Part shown: positions 44,141-56,703 of the stretch, in pieces | How the letters are laid out: every line of letters begins with the position of its first letter | How positions within the stretch are numbered: the stretch's first letter is position 1 | Source: Holothuria scabra | Lineage: Eukaryota > Echinodermata > Holothuroidea > Aspidochirotida > Holothuriidae | Length of the DNA stretch: 64,000 nt | Reading direction: 5' to 3' | Assembly: GCA_037179385.1 (NCBI GenBank) | Contig: CM074181.1 | Coordinates: forward strand, 48,814,394 to 48,878,393 | Notes under the pieces: model-generated | The model's database searches: none | What the model saw: only the letters and a program-made list of their open reading frames with translations | What the model was told of the DNA's origin: nothing | Position numbers and translations under genes: made by a program

Positions 44141-45802
44141 CCGTATATTCTGTAATAAACGCCCCCGGGGGCGTTACATTTTTGAAAAGGGGGGCATTTA
44201 TTTGAGGGTATATTGTAATAAAAATTAACTAATCGGCATCGGTAAAATTCTGCCATTCAACCCACCATTACCGTCGATTATTTGTAAACTGAAAAAAGGT
44301 CACAAATATACTTGAAACTTGCCCTTAATTTCGTTAAAATTCCTGTGAATACCGTACTCAATCCTTCCCGCCAAAACGGAATGCATTGATAAGCAAAAAC
44401 GTATAAATTATACCCCTGCCATGAGCGCGATCGTTGGTTATTTTCCCCATAGCAATGTATATAGTATAACCTGGAATTGTATTCCTTGCAGTCTGGAAAA
44501 AGTGCCGCGTAAGTTGCTCTGCAACTTGTTCTGTTCAAAAGCACAATTACAGACTATCCGAGCTGCAGTATTTGGCTGTATTTCCAAGTCCCAAAGCTTA
44601 CCATGTATATCTGTTCACGTTTTGTACACGTAGCACCTAGAATCTTTGGAAGTTCGGTGGTTATTATCCTGCATAAATTAAGCCATTTCTCGCATTCCTT
44701 CCGTAATGTTATTTGCAGTAGTACTTATGAAATGTGAACGTCATCGCCAACGAAAACAGTGATGCACGTGGTCTAATGCAGGCTACTTCTTCGCCCACGC
44801 ACTCACGTGCGTGCCCGTTTTTGCCGCCAAACAAGGCATCATGTTTTGCTCGTTGACATCATTTGCATACGATCCATTGCAAAATTTAAATTGCCCCTTC
44901 ATCGTGATTGGTTCAAATGCGATGATTCTAGCCAGCCAATCACAACTTGCGCCATCGCCTATGTGATTTAGTGTATGAAAATACTAAGCCTCGAGACGAA
45001 TTTTTCTGTTGAGTTTTTATGTGTTACGACGATCACATTTCCTATGCTGATATAACCAGCTAGCGCAGCCGGGCAAGCCCCGTGCTAAATTCAACAAGAA
45101 ACGACATCACAAATCTCTGCGTACTTGGATTTTTCGGGGATCTCACTTGCGTGCATTTCAATTGCAGATTATTTTCAAACAAGACGTAAGTTTTGGACAA
45201 GAACTGCTAAAAATTTACGGGGATATTTATATCCGTAAGGAACCATAGGTTAATCGGGTGCAATTGTTTTGCTGCCCCAGAACCGCTAAGATTATTATGA
45301 TTGCGTATTTCTACATGGCCTCATTTAAGCTGGATTCTACAGTACATTAACGCAACTACAACCCAGTACAGTAAAATACTGCAAATGTTCCGACATGATT
45401 GGGGGATGAAAACTAAACAGAGCATGATGTTTGCCTCAGGGCTAAATTACCAAAGGGTATGTGATATCGACTGAAAACAATCCTACTGTATTGACGATTG
45501 GTTTATATCTCCACATTTGAAAAGAAAATATTAGGCCTACAAAAATGATATTCCATTCGCAAAACAAACGGAACTATTCCCAATATTACTTAAGGGACAA
45601 ACACGTGTCTTCCCTCTTTCTAATAATCGGTGATCGGCATCGGGCCGTTTGTTCAATTAAATAATGATTATGCATAACCGGTCAAACACTAGCTTTATCG
45701 ATGGTTCGGGCCTGTAGTGCGGGAGACCTTGGCCTACGCAGTTGTTAAAAATTTTGAGGGGGGCGTTTATTAGAGGGGGGGCGTTTATTACAGAATATAC
45801 GG
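44141..45802. mobile_element. 1662-bp TA-flanked nonautonomous element
   Basis: The left end CCGTATATTCTGTAATAAAC followed by GCCCCC, and the right end GTTTATTACAGAATATACGG preceded by GGGGGGGC, are inverted repeats of about 26 bp. TA flanks each side (44139-44140, 45803-45804), as in Tc1/mariner-like insertions. The right end carries an extra GGGGGGCGTTTATTAGAG unit, a short duplication of the terminal motif. The interior has CpG-richer stretches but no transposase frame. It lies in the intron after exon 3. Confidence 0.8.
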
Positions 45803-45804
45803 TA

Positions 45805-47646
45805 TATGCACTTATTCCAGGGAGCTGTGATTGCAGCTCGCTGCTTAATATTCTAAGCATTCTGGTGTGTCAGGAGTGGTTCTCAAGATATGAGTAGGTA
45901 TAATTGCCACATTTTCAACAAAGTAATCTAGACTGAATTCAAAGAAAGCACCTATGACATATTATCCTCACATTTATTAACAGCTTAATTTTCTTTAAAA
46001 TTTAAAACTAATTTTCTGTCAAAAAATCCCATGTTATCAGAATGTGATTGTATATTAACCTGGCGGGTAGCATGCAATCTTCCTGCCCCACCAGTCAGGG
46101 GCCACCCTGTCCCCTCGGTGCAACAGATTGTTTGGTACTAAAAGCTAGTCATTATTGAACTGGTGCATATGTCACTTCCTCAGTATATTGTATTTTATAC
46201 CTATTTGACAAGATTTTATTCCAAATACATACACATGAAGTGGCTCAGTAAGTGCTCTGTTCAACCCACACCCCTACACACCCCAGCCCCACCTTACATG
46301 GTTTTGGGGTGCGTTGTATAATATGCCCATAGTATTCCCTGCCCATATCATATGAGATAATTCAAGGGGAGGACTTGAACATATCTGCATGGTATTTGAA
46401 ATCAAAACCAAAACAAAACTTGAGAGGTATTTTTAAACCTAATTATTTGAACCAACCTTTTTATTTAGTTTACACTATCTGTGTAAGTGTGTGGCTACAT
46501 CTCATGTGACTAACTAAATGTTTTTTTTAAAGCTGTTGGAAGATAATCCATAATTTTGGTAAAAAGGTAAAGGACCTTTTATTACTCATGACCCCCAAAT
46601 TTTATCTTGATTTGTCATTATGATATAATATTGCTGAAGACTGAACATGGGAAACTCGAACTTGCGCTGGACTTATCACAAGTAAGGTACCTATACATCT
46701 TTTAGTCCAGACATTTCAAACCATTTGCCAGTCTAAATTATTAACCTTTGCAGTCAAAAAATATAAAGGGTTGAAGTAAATTATTATAGCTCCCATCACA
46801 AAACTGTAAAGTATTGGTTGCATAATCCAGAATGCTAGCAGGCCCAAAGAGTGAAATCATGCAGAACTTTTTTGTAACAGTTGTTTCTCGTTTCCAAGAA
46901 TGACTAGTTTCTATCATTAGATCTGCTTGCATATCATATACTCAAGTCTTTGGTAATACTAGAAACCAGTTGCGTGTTTAAAGGGGGCTGGGGAAGGGGC
47001 ACAGGCCCCCTCACCTCCAAAGTAAGTCAGGGAAAATCATTTGGGGGGATTTACAGGTTTGAGGAATAGTAAAAGTTTGAAAGATACACACTGACCATTC
47101 AAACCTTAACCACACACCAGCCTTGAAAATTCGGATACTGTAGCACAACATGCCAATGGGAGTAAGTCACCAAGAACTGAAGCGCAGAATAGGAAAAAAA
47201 AAAAGTCAGCAAAATCTGTGCCAGACAGGGGAATCACAGGTCGTTCCCCCCCCCCCACCTTCAAAATCCTGCACACGTACCCCACTGCCAGAAACCAGTC
47301 CTAGTGGAACAAAAAAAAAGTTTACCTATTAGAGAAGTCTTCTCCTTGAAAGTGAACAGATGTAATGACTTGGCCGATATGTCACAACTTGGCCAATGTT
47401 TCAACAATGGAAAGTTGCAAACAACAATAGGAAAATATGGTCAAGGTATAAATCTCCACTGTTCAAAGGGGAGAATTCCATAATGCAGACATGCTTTGGA
47501 CAGTTTTGTGTTATATTTATGTTTCGAGTTTATTTCCAATGATTTTTACATATGAATAGTAAATAGCATACAGTTTTGTGCAATTGGAGGAAAAGTTCTT
47601 ATAGAAGTTGGGGATGTTGGTATAATGGGTGCAGCCAGCGGACTTC
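45805..47646. other. Unassigned, probable intron or intergenic
   Basis: No element is recognised. C-rich and A-rich runs lie near 47186-47330. One short exon-like stretch at 46640-46681 is listed separately. Confidence 0.35.
46640..46681 (+). CDS. Weak candidate exon 4
   Basis: TTGCTGAAG|ACT to CACAA|GTAAGG encloses 42 nt reading TEHGKLELALDLSQ, in the phase that exon 3 requires. The donor is good, but the acceptor has a poor pyrimidine tract and the exon is very short, so this may be coincidence. Confidence 0.2.
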
Positions 47647-47648
47647 TA

Positions 47649-48018
47649 TACACATGGACAGAGCATGTATTGCAAACAGTACGTCCTATCCGTACATTGT
47701 CGCAACCGACTGGGCCAAAAAAGGACCACTAAGATGGCCACCATGAAGCTATAATTTGTATGAATTGACAACCACTCTGTAATATTTTAAAGAAAAGTTA
47801 AACTTGGATGGGAAACAATACATTCCTGCAATACGTGTAGTGATTTTGACCGTACCTTGCATTATTTCGAAAATATTTCAACTTTCTTGCAAAATCTGTT
47901 AATTTACTTGAGCAAGTCCAAACTTTCACTTAAAACCATAGCAGACAGCCATCTTGCTACACCTTTTCTCAGATGTACGGTAGCGACAATGTTCCGTGCA
48001 GTATGCTCTGTCCATGTA
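47649..48018. mobile_element. ~370-bp TA-targeted miniature element G, copy 1
   Basis: The ends TACACATGGACAGAGCAT and ATGCTCTGTCCATGTA are inverted. The interior is homologous along its length to 56704-57077 (shared ACATTGTCGC-ACCGACT, TTTACTTGAGCAAGTCCAAA, AGCCATCTTG). TA precedes the left end. The right flank has changed to TG. Noncoding. Confidence 0.75.
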
Positions 48019-48437
48019 TGGGAACTTCGTGGTGCAGCCACTATGGGTGCAGAAGTAATACTGTAGCCTACATGTCTGCTGAAAACTACATCACTGATGA
48101 TTATAGTGAGGAAGTAGAGGCTCAGAGCTTATTTCAAATTACAGTATCTGCTAAATCTCACACATGCCGTTTATTCTTCCGAATAGAAAATTTGCCTTCT
48201 AACCCGCTTATCTCTATGTTTGCACGGGTACGGCGCAGCAGTAACGATCTCTGGAAAAGGGCAGCTGCACTACTACTCGCTGGCTTGCGGTTTTCAACTC
48301 GTAAATCATTCGCACTGCATATACGAACGTACCACGGACGCGTGGGACATCCGATTGAAAAAAATATTCCTCCGCTTAGTGACCCTTTCCACTGTGGTAA
48401 TTTTATTACTACGTTTGGTTTGATAAAGTACTCGTAA
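48019..48437 (+). other. Open frame without recognisable domain
   Basis: The longest frame in the window (154 codons from 47973 to 48437) begins inside element G, so its ATG is not credible as a gene start. The part outside (from about 48070) stays open for about 120 codons and includes YMSAENYITDDYSEEVEAQS. A 97-codon frame lies on the opposite strand, as is common in locally stop-poor DNA. No splice sites, domain or homologue are recognised. Confidence 0.2.
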
Positions 48438-49783
48438 CTGACCTTTGTCATTTCATAATTGCATTCCTAAAGGAGATTTTCTTATTGAAATGGTTTGATT
48501 GTGATACGAGATTTTTTGCATTGGAAAAAGTTCGGGCGACCCTCCGATTTATGATAAGTAGGCACTAAGTTAGGCTAGGGGAAGATTCATGGAGTGCGTG
48601 TCCAACTTTAGGAATTTTTCATTCGCTGATCGTATCGCAACATCACTAAATGCTGCACTGTATACGGTGTACTTGAAAACTGAATATATATCCCAGACGT
48701 GGTCATTATTTAAACGCTAGTCTACTGTAACAGTACATTGTTTTATTAAAGCGGAAAAAGATAAAGGCAAGAGCAAATCACGTCGAGAACCCGATCCTAG
48801 ACCTAAAATAACTTTAAATCAGGGTTCGAATTTCACAGTCGCACGGTCGCCCGAGACGACCACAAATTCGAAAGGACATCGCTACCAGACCTTTAAAAAA
48901 CTTGTTTGCAAAGTTGTTTGATGGACAACCAAATTTTATGAGTCCGCAAACCGATGGGCAAGACTGTAAATATCACAAAATAGGAAGCTTCTTGCAGGGA
49001 AATTTTGCGACTCACAGGGGGGCTAAGTCCTCGCGCAACATTTCGTTGTACAATAACACTACTACCGCAGCTGTCAATACACCAAAGCAATTGTGTTGAT
49101 TCTACGTGAACGTCTGACGATCGTTTAGGCGGGATTTTGGGACTCTTGTTGAAGCCCTGCCATTGCTTCACCGTGAACAATTTTAGAGGAATGTGGTGCA
49201 AAAATATCTCCACCTACAGTTACCAGAACGAAGAAGTCCTGTTATCTCATTGTGTCAGAAATCGTTGAAGCAACGTCCATGTCAGAGCTTGATGCAGTAT
49301 TTTTAGTCTGCTTCCAACGAATTTCTTATTCATATAATGACATGTGTTCTCGTATGCAAAGTGAATTTCATCGACCTATGTATGGTCACTGTAAATACAA
49401 AATATAAAAGCATTTGCTGATCAGAAACAATCTGTTGAAGAGTGCGCAAATGTCGAAAGAAGAAAAGTTCCTTTTTAAGTTGGAAGTACTAGGTCTGCGA
49501 AATTTACGTTAGACGGCAATTTTCAAAATTCCTAGGTAAAATTTTTTACTGGAATAGTGCAAAAATGATTATCAAGTGAACATTCCCTTATTATATTTTA
49601 ATGTGTTAAAGGCATTTTATACGCATTTATCAAATGGTTTCGATGGTTACATTCCAGTATTAATTCATCAAATTGCAGCAGTTTTAGGAAAAGTTTTTCA
49701 CCTAACAGGCCTATTGGTCTCCACGATACTTCGGTATTTAATGGCTGGTGGAATACGGTACTAGTGCTGGCTTGTGCCGTTGC
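48438..49783. other. Mostly unassigned, with a possible CAGGG-ended element
   Basis: At about 48829-49159, CAGGGTTCGAATTTCACAG on the left and GTTGAAGCCCTG on the right are weakly inverted and contain a GATGGACAACC motif as in element D, suggesting a decayed relative. No matching target duplication was found. No gene is supported in the interval. Confidence 0.35.
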
Positions 49784-51538
49784 TTAAATGCATATTTTCA
49801 TCATCCCAAACAGTTCCAATTCTCCCAACCTACTTACTTCTAGCCCCTCCCACATTTATCTAAAACTCATCTTTATCAGTGGCGTAGCCACGGTGGGGGG
49901 GGGGGTGGGGCCTAGGCCCCAGTCCCCCCCCCCCAGATTTTTTGCGTCCTGATAGAGTAATTGTAAAAATTAAAAATAAAAAAATGTGCAAAAATTAAAA
50001 AAAAAAAAAATCATGGATGAATGTGTGTAAAACACATTTTGTCCGCACGTATGAAATCAAGCAATAACTTTAAAATGCCTACTTTCACTAAATTAGATAG
50101 GCCTACCGTTTGTGATCTGCACTGTCGTTTATTGCATTTCACTTCGAAGATGAAACGAAAGTCTCGACGACAAACTTTAATGTGACTTTGTTAGGTTAAG
50201 ACCCTTTCTGCCTTTCGGATGGCTGATTGATTTACTGAAAATAAGGCAACCGTACACCGGAGACCACTCTTACACGACCATTCCTATACTTAATTATACA
50301 CAAAATATGCCGTAAGCAGATAAGGGTAAGGTACTGCCTTCGGATAATTCTTCCCTTCCATCCTTAACAAGTAGGCCTATGTCGTGCCTCACTCTTGCCC
50401 ATGACAAGTGCCACTGTAGGACGATTTTTTTTCGACAAGTCCTCTTTTTACTAGTTGGCACTGGCGTCCGGGGGATTTGTAAAATGTCCACAAGGTCCTG
50501 ATTTCATGTGTTTCCCACATGATCCATACTTCTGCTTTGAGGTTCAATTATTTTGAGGGATTTATTCGTAGTATTTTAATTTTGACTACGTAATGTACCG
50601 ATGAACAAATACTGCACCATTTTGCACATTGTTTCTTTGGTAGTATGTATGTTTTGCATCTAGGAAATCTAACCCAAAGAAAGTTTCTCAGAAGGGGACA
50701 CAACTACTTTTGGTTTTCCTGTTAAAGGGTGAGGTACTGCTTTAGGTAAGCTGAAATCCATTCAAATATTGCCGCGTTTGCGGCTGGGTACATCCAGTTT
50801 AAAACACGTGGGATGTGCCGTTTCCGGCCATCTGGAGGGGTCTTAAAGCCCAAAATTTTCTTGTACGCTCCGCGCCAACTGATAGTGGCGCTCCGCTTAG
50901 ATTCAAATATTGCCGCATTTGCGATCTACGTGCTTCTGAAGTTAACAATTTTTCCCAAGGGAAAGGGAGATACCGGCTCCCTTTAGTCTCATCCACCAGG
51001 CCACAGATCAGAAGTGCCCAGTTTTGGGGTCCCTAAAAAGTGTATGTATTGCCATTTTTCATAGATTGATTTTTTATTCTCATTATTGAGACATCGCAGA
51101 CATGAGATTCGTATTTCAAGGCTGGGTACATCCAGCTTAAAACACATGGGAAGTGGCCATCTGGAGGGGTTTAAAGCCCAAAATTTTCTTGTACGCTCCG
51201 CGCCAACCCATGGTGGCGCTCCGCTTAGATCGTCTTGCCGTGCCTGACCCTCGGAGGTACCAGGCCCCCCACTTGTTACCTAGGCCCCCCCAAAAATCCC
51301 ATCCTGGCTACGCCACTGATCTTTATCCAGACACAATCCTTGTTTATTGCTTCATGGCTTGTCCCAGTGGCCATACAAGTCCATAATGTGTACTCAAGAC
51401 ACTCTCAGTGCCCATGCTGTGTAATTTAGCTATGATGCATTGTTTGAATGTGATACCAATCAAAGAGCTGTACCAATTGAGAGTTTTGATATATGTATAC
51501 TGAAACTGTAGTTTAGGGTGACAAATGACTGCCTTTAA
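49784..51538 (+). mobile_element. Miniature element A (divergent subfamily) split by a hAT insertion
   Basis: TTAA at 49784-49787 begins ATGCATATTTTCATCATCCC and continues in family A sequence to CTCATCTTTAT. After the 1442-bp insert it resumes at ATCTTTATCCAGACACAATC and ends ACAAATGACTGCCT with TTAA at 51535-51538. Removing the insert and one 8-bp duplicate leaves 305 bp, the normal A length. Confidence 0.85.
49877..51318. mobile_element. 1442-bp hAT nonautonomous element with CAGTGGCGTAGCCA ends
   Basis: The ends CAGTGGCGTAGCCACGG and ATCCTGGCTACGCCACTG are inverted. The 8-bp target duplication ATCTTTAT is exact at 49869-49876 and 51319-51326. G-rich and C-rich tracts follow the ends. Inside, a unit containing GGCTGGGTACATCCAG and GTACGCTCCGCGCCAAC occurs twice (about 50775-50915 and 51120-51235). 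The same motif appears near 1450, 61365, 62030 and 62270. No transposase frame. Confidence 0.9.
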
Positions 51539-51752
51539 AGGGTCAATCCTCTTACCCCAAACTACACTTCCTGTAGGAGGGGGGGGGGGTACAGAAGCTC
51601 TCCATTGGCCCAGCTTTTTGATTGACTGAAACAATAAACTGAGATTGTGACTGAATAAGGATGAATTTCAGACAATTGTGGGAGGGACTTACGTAAGATG
51701 GTTAGGAGAACTGGTACTGTTTGTGTTTGGGGTGAAAAAACTGGGCCCTAAA
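51535..51752 (-). mobile_element. Miniature element A, internally deleted, sharing TTAA
   Basis: It starts at the TTAA that closes the previous element (AGGGTCAATCCTCTTACCCC). It lacks about 90 bp of the core, since GATTGACTGAAACAATAAACTG joins two distant blocks, and ends GGGGTGAAAAAACTGGGCCC. A G-run lies at about 51580-51589. Confidence 0.7.
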
Positions 51753-51887
51753 AGAAATACCGATATAGGGGCCTACTGTGAAACATTAGAGTTCTCCTCT
51801 TGAAATGTTTTCATTGCGGGACTACCAGTACCGTTTTCTGGGCAGGACAACCCGCCATAATAAATTCCTCAAAAACGAACCGGAGTA

Positions 51888-52195
51888 TAGAGGGCCAAAC
51901 CTCTCACCCAAACTGCAATTTTGGTACAGGGGTAGGCTACCGAAATTTTCAATTGGCTCAGCTCTTTGATTGACAGCTAATTCAAACAATGCAGAGTATC
52001 AGAGCTTATATTACACAGAATGAACGATACTGAGAGTGTTTTGATTATATAAATTGAGTTTTTCTATACTCACCTTGAAACAATAAACTGAGATTGTATC
52101 TGGATTAGGATGAATTTCAGACAGTTGTGGGAGGGGCTTCAGCAAGAAGATTAGGAGAATTGGTAGTGTTTGGGATGAGAGAACTGGACCTTTAA
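51888..52195 (-). mobile_element. Miniature element A, reverse copy
   Basis: GGGCCAAACCTCTCACCC begins the copy, the core blocks follow (CAATTGGCTCAGCTCTTTGA, ACTGAGAGTGTTTTGATTAT), and GGGATGAGAGAACTGGACCT with TTAA at 52192-52195 ends it. The left TTAA has decayed. Confidence 0.75.
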
Positions 52196-53029
52196 GATCA
52201 AAATGTTATGGACTCAAAATTGTTTGAAAAATTTTCTCGTACCGCTTGCAACTTCCAAGTATCATGAACTATATATGTAGTAAAACCATGAACAGCAGGA
52301 TAAAAATGGATACCGTGACGGGGGAAAATATACAGACGATCATCTATGAACTGGGCGGAAGGTGGAACGGCTGCCAAAATCATCAAGCAGCTGAAAGACG
52401 GAAAGTTTCTGCTTCAGCACAGAGCTACCGGAGCCAAAAATACCAGCGGCAGTTCACCCTTTTGTGAATGGAGTTGTAACTTAAGGCAGTATCAATAAAA
52501 AAGGCTACAACGGTAAAGGGTTAAGGCACTACAATTCCCGTTCTCTCTGGCAGCACCTTACAACCCGAGAATTGTTCCTACTCCTCAAAGTCATGGCTGT
52601 CAAATTTTCTGACATTTTCAGGTCAATTACACAGAGACAACTTCTCACAGGATCACTCCTGTTCTTAAATATATATAACAACCACCTGCTAAATCTAACA
52701 GTCTGCAGACTTGAAAGTTTGACCAACTGACCAAGGAGCACAGATGACCACAAATATTCACCACAACAAAACTAATGCAGCAAACACTCAAGTGTTGTGC
52801 TATTACCAGTGAATCCTACCTGCTACATTTCCTGACAAAACAAATGAAACAAAATCGCCGGTACGGTGACAAAATGCACTCAAGATCTCTCAAATTTTCG
52901 AGGAAGTCTCCTCATGCATTGAGCTGTACCGCAAATGCTTTTTCTTTAGGAGCAAAGAGAATACTGAAAATATCCATGAAAAGGTAACAAAAGTTAAGCC
53001 TCTCACTACTTCAAGTTTTCACACTCTAG
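52196..53029. other. Unassigned, with one weak coding-like frame
   Basis: From about 52330 a frame reads NWAEGGTAAKIIKQLKDGKF then LLQHRATGAKNTSGSSPFCE and stops near 52497. The composition looks protein-like, but no splice sites or domain are evident. The other frames are short. Confidence 0.25.
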
Positions 53030-53760
53030 GCTCCGTTCCCCTGCGAAGTGTACCCGCATTGAGGTAGCTACAGGAGGGCAGGGAGAGACTGACTCCGGCT
53101 CTGAAAAGTGAAAGATTCGGAAATTTGCCTTAAAAGGACACTAGTCAACTTCAGTGCCATTTTCTTTACCTTTCCTTCACAAAATTCCAAATTCTTTCTA
53201 GTGACACTGTGGAAGATTTATATTTGTAATTATTTGTTCAAAAAAAAAAAAAAAAATCTGTGCTCTTCATGCGCTCCAAATTATAATCTCTAATGAAGTA
53301 ACTGCTTGTTCATCATAAATCAGTCTACTAAACTTTTCTGACCTAGGACAGTGATGTTTCTCCTAGCTTCATTTTCTTGAATATACCCTTGATTTTGAAA
53401 TATTTTGTCTAAAAACTGCTAGTTTCGGAAACTTTTCGTTGGGAACTGGGACTCAATCCGCAAGATTTTGGGTAGCATTACAGCAACAACGATCTGCAGT
53501 GTTATCTCAGCTATATTCCAATGGAAACCATTAATTCTTCAAAAATCCCATGATTTTTCAAATTTCCTTACCGCAAACCCAGAGTATAAAATTATCCCAG
53601 TCTGCAATACAAACTTTATGTTTTTTTAAGTATTTGTTTGAAATATCCCAAATTTTCTGCGCCCTCGTCGGCGTCCCTCATAAGTAGTGCTCATACGTTA
53701 AAAGCGGGGAAAAGTCGGACGCTTTTCTCCTTCTCCCCCCGCCCATTCTCTGGAATAAGT
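53030..53760 (+). repeat. Divergent iterated repeat units F
   Basis: Two stretches (about 53030-53300 and 53380-53760) share ordered blocks with 57290-57560, 57640-57930 and 58200-58560: AATTCCAAATTCT, AAATATTTTGTCTAAAAA, CTCAATCCGCA, CAACAACGATCT, and CAATACAA-CTCCATGTTT-like. Units are about 300-370 bp and strongly diverged. There is an A-run at 53240-53257. Confidence 0.55.
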
Positions 53761-55759
53761 CTACTGTCTTATTTGTGTGCACATGTCAGATATTTTTTAT
53801 CCTCTTTCTGTTCTTTTTTCATGGAGACATATTTGGGTTAGTAAGTTATGGAGAAACCATTTTGAATCAGTTCAGATCCCCAAATGTGCACGCTGATTTG
53901 ACCCAGTTAACCATGAATTGTCGACATGCCTATCTTTATCTGCTCTTTAGAACGGCGATTGTTGGGCAAGATATACGTTCACCTTGACAATTGAAAATTT
54001 TTCCGCTAGAAAATTGATAGCTTAATTTTACAGCTAACGAAACTTTTCATTAACCTCATTCTACTATTTAAATCACTGCACGGGACCCGGCCTAATCTGT
54101 CACAAAGCTCGTTATGCTCACTTTAGGGTAAGAGATACTGTGATTAGCCCCGTGCAAAGTTTGCCTGTAACTTAGAGCCCTGACTATCAATTGCCTTGTT
54201 TCGGTGGCAGAATCGTGTTTGAAACGATGATGTTCCGATTAAAAATAAATCCCTGTCCTCTGTCATGTCTGTTAACTAAATTATTAGCAGGGTGAGACCT
54301 TTTGACCCCTTTTCTGTTACTCCCGGCAGACAAAATGTGATTGAGAGTTGAAAGCAAAAGATTTTTCGCAAGTAATGTCACCAAATAATTTTCGAAGAAG
54401 CTTGGGGGTTTTCAAGTGAATTCCCAATTTGAAAGAACCTCTAGTATCTTGAAAATGGATTTTTCCTGAATGGCTGGAAGGTTTCCCGCCCCTGCAACAC
54501 GTTTCCTGGTTAAAGCTGAGAGTGCGCCTCGTTAGTAATGACCATTCTCTTCTTAGCCTTCTGAGGTACTCAGCTGGGCGGCGATCTGTGTCAGATATTG
54601 GGTGATATTTTGACGAGGGAAACGTGAGAATAGGGACTCTGATATGAAAGAGGACCACCAGCAAATGGTTATGATTTTATGCAGAAGTGAAACCTTATGG
54701 TAACCACCGTTTGCGGAATCACGTCATATCTCAAGCCGGTCATGGATAGTCTATATATTCTGTGCCAATGTGATGAATGCATGGTGGGCACATGCGCGTG
54801 ACGAGCGCGCGATTTTTTTCTCTTTTGATAATTACCACCTCCCTTGGCAATACAGCATGGAGCTTTGGGTAGGACATCTAATGGCAGGGTCCTGCCTAAA
54901 TACAGAGTGTTATTAAAGTGTTGTCTTTGAACGATTTTTCCATCATGAAAAAGGCTAATTTTGAAATATACTTGAAATACGATTGTGTACAAAATCAAGC
55001 ATTCCATTCATCACGTTAAGCATGTTAGTGTAGGGCTCAATGTGGCTGCTACATGAAACCCCGCAATGTTTCGATCCACGGGATAACTTGAAAGGGTGTA
55101 CAAGGCGAGAGGCAGAACTATCCCATTAAGGATCCAGCAACCTGAAGCTGCACCAGAAGTGACAGTTTTCCCAAACAATATCCGGAATGAAAGAGTTTTG
55201 ACGCGTAAAGAACGTTCAATTTCAGAAAGTTAATATTTAACAATGATGATAAAATATCCGGGATGTTGTTCTCACTGGTCCATAATCGTCCATAATCGAG
55301 CAAAAGCGGGGAGCATATCACTCCATGCAGCCAGTATGTTGCCGGAGACCGTCATTCGCTTCATCTATATGCGGAAAAAATTCTTATATTCCATTTTAAA
55401 TTTTATCATTGATAAACAGCCACTGCCTTCCTCTTAAACTGACACATGTTCTCGTTTAAGTGTTTTGCTCATATGTTTTTAAGATTTCACATCATGCAAG
55501 AGGCTTCTCATAGGCCCAACAGAGACGGTACGATAAAAAGGTTATTCCATTGCTTTCCCCTGTCTCCATCAAAATCTACCAAACATTCAGTTTCATTCTT
55601 CATGCTGAATTGTTTTGTGTTTAAATATAACAATTCCTCGTTATATTGGTTCCTGAAGTCTTTCACTCAGTGGGGCACGAGGCGGTTCCCTCCTTTCTTG
55701 AAAAAATGGAAATGTGCCACTTGAGCGCCCCAAATTGCAATATCTTATGCGGTAAGTGG
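53761..55759. other. Unassigned stretch
   Basis: No gene is supported. The reverse frames at 54317-54664 (115 codons) and 54669-55007 (112 codons) have no recognisable domain or splice context. GCGCGTGACGAGCGCGCG near 54793 is a short GC-rich palindrome. The last ~40 bp (CCAAATTGCAATATCTTATGCGG) belong to a repeat unit F that resumes after 58135. Confidence 0.35.
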
Positions 55760-56703
55760 CATGGGCGTCGATTATGGGGTTGGGGGACAAGGGAACATGT
55801 CCCCACTTTTTTGAGTGGAGGGGACACTAAGGTCAAAGTCCCCCTGGCCCACTCAGATTTTTGGACCTGAAAATTAAACGTTAGGTACTACCAAAATACT
55901 ATACATTTAGGATATGAAAGATGTGATCTACCGATTGCGATCGATTTCTGTATCAATGATTACACCTTTAAACTGTGTAAATCCCCATGATTTTCGGGGG
56001 ATCCGCGCGCTTGCAGTCCCATTCATTTTATTTTTTTTTTCACTTGCATATCAAACATACATTACTTATCTGTCTCTATGATTATGTCGATTGTCCAAGT
56101 GCATAGGGCAGTAGATGTGGTTATGAGGTAGCACAACATTTGGGAGTTTGAAGAAAAGGAATCGTACCCTACTACCGCATGTTTTAATGAAATTTGTAAT
56201 CTTTGCTGAATGACCGGCCTGGCAGTCTTAACACATTTTAAGGAAAATGTCATGGCGCACAGTCTGCATGCAACTTTCTCATTAAAATAAATGATTTCAA
56301 ATGCAAAATTTTGTCATGATCACATCACACATTCACCTAGCGATTCGTCCATTTCGTATTTAGATCATTATTAGAGAAGTAAAATCGCACTGCATTTTGC
56401 TAGATTAGAGATTTCAATCTGAAATTAGAGGTTCACCTCCATCCTCTGCCTGCAAATAGTGTATGTTGAGGTGTCGTTGTAAACTTCGGAAGGACATGTT
56501 TAAATGTTTTTGTATCAACAATCTTACACCAGTAAGCCTATGCAACAGTGTCTCAAAACACCAGTGGGTACCGTCTCCCTCGATCTGTAATTCTCCTGCC
56601 TGCAGCACTGAGACTGAAGTGTGCTTTGATTAGTTACGGTAATGGATTTTACCTTCTTTCATAAAATTGGTTCCTTACTGTGAGAACTTTTCGCAAACTT
56701 ATA

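Noticed and set aside
54317..55007. Two adjacent reverse frames (115 and 112 codons) that could suggest a gene pair
   Set aside because: No domains, no splice sites, and no similarity to each other or to anything recognised. A bacterial-style pair makes no sense in this eukaryotic context.
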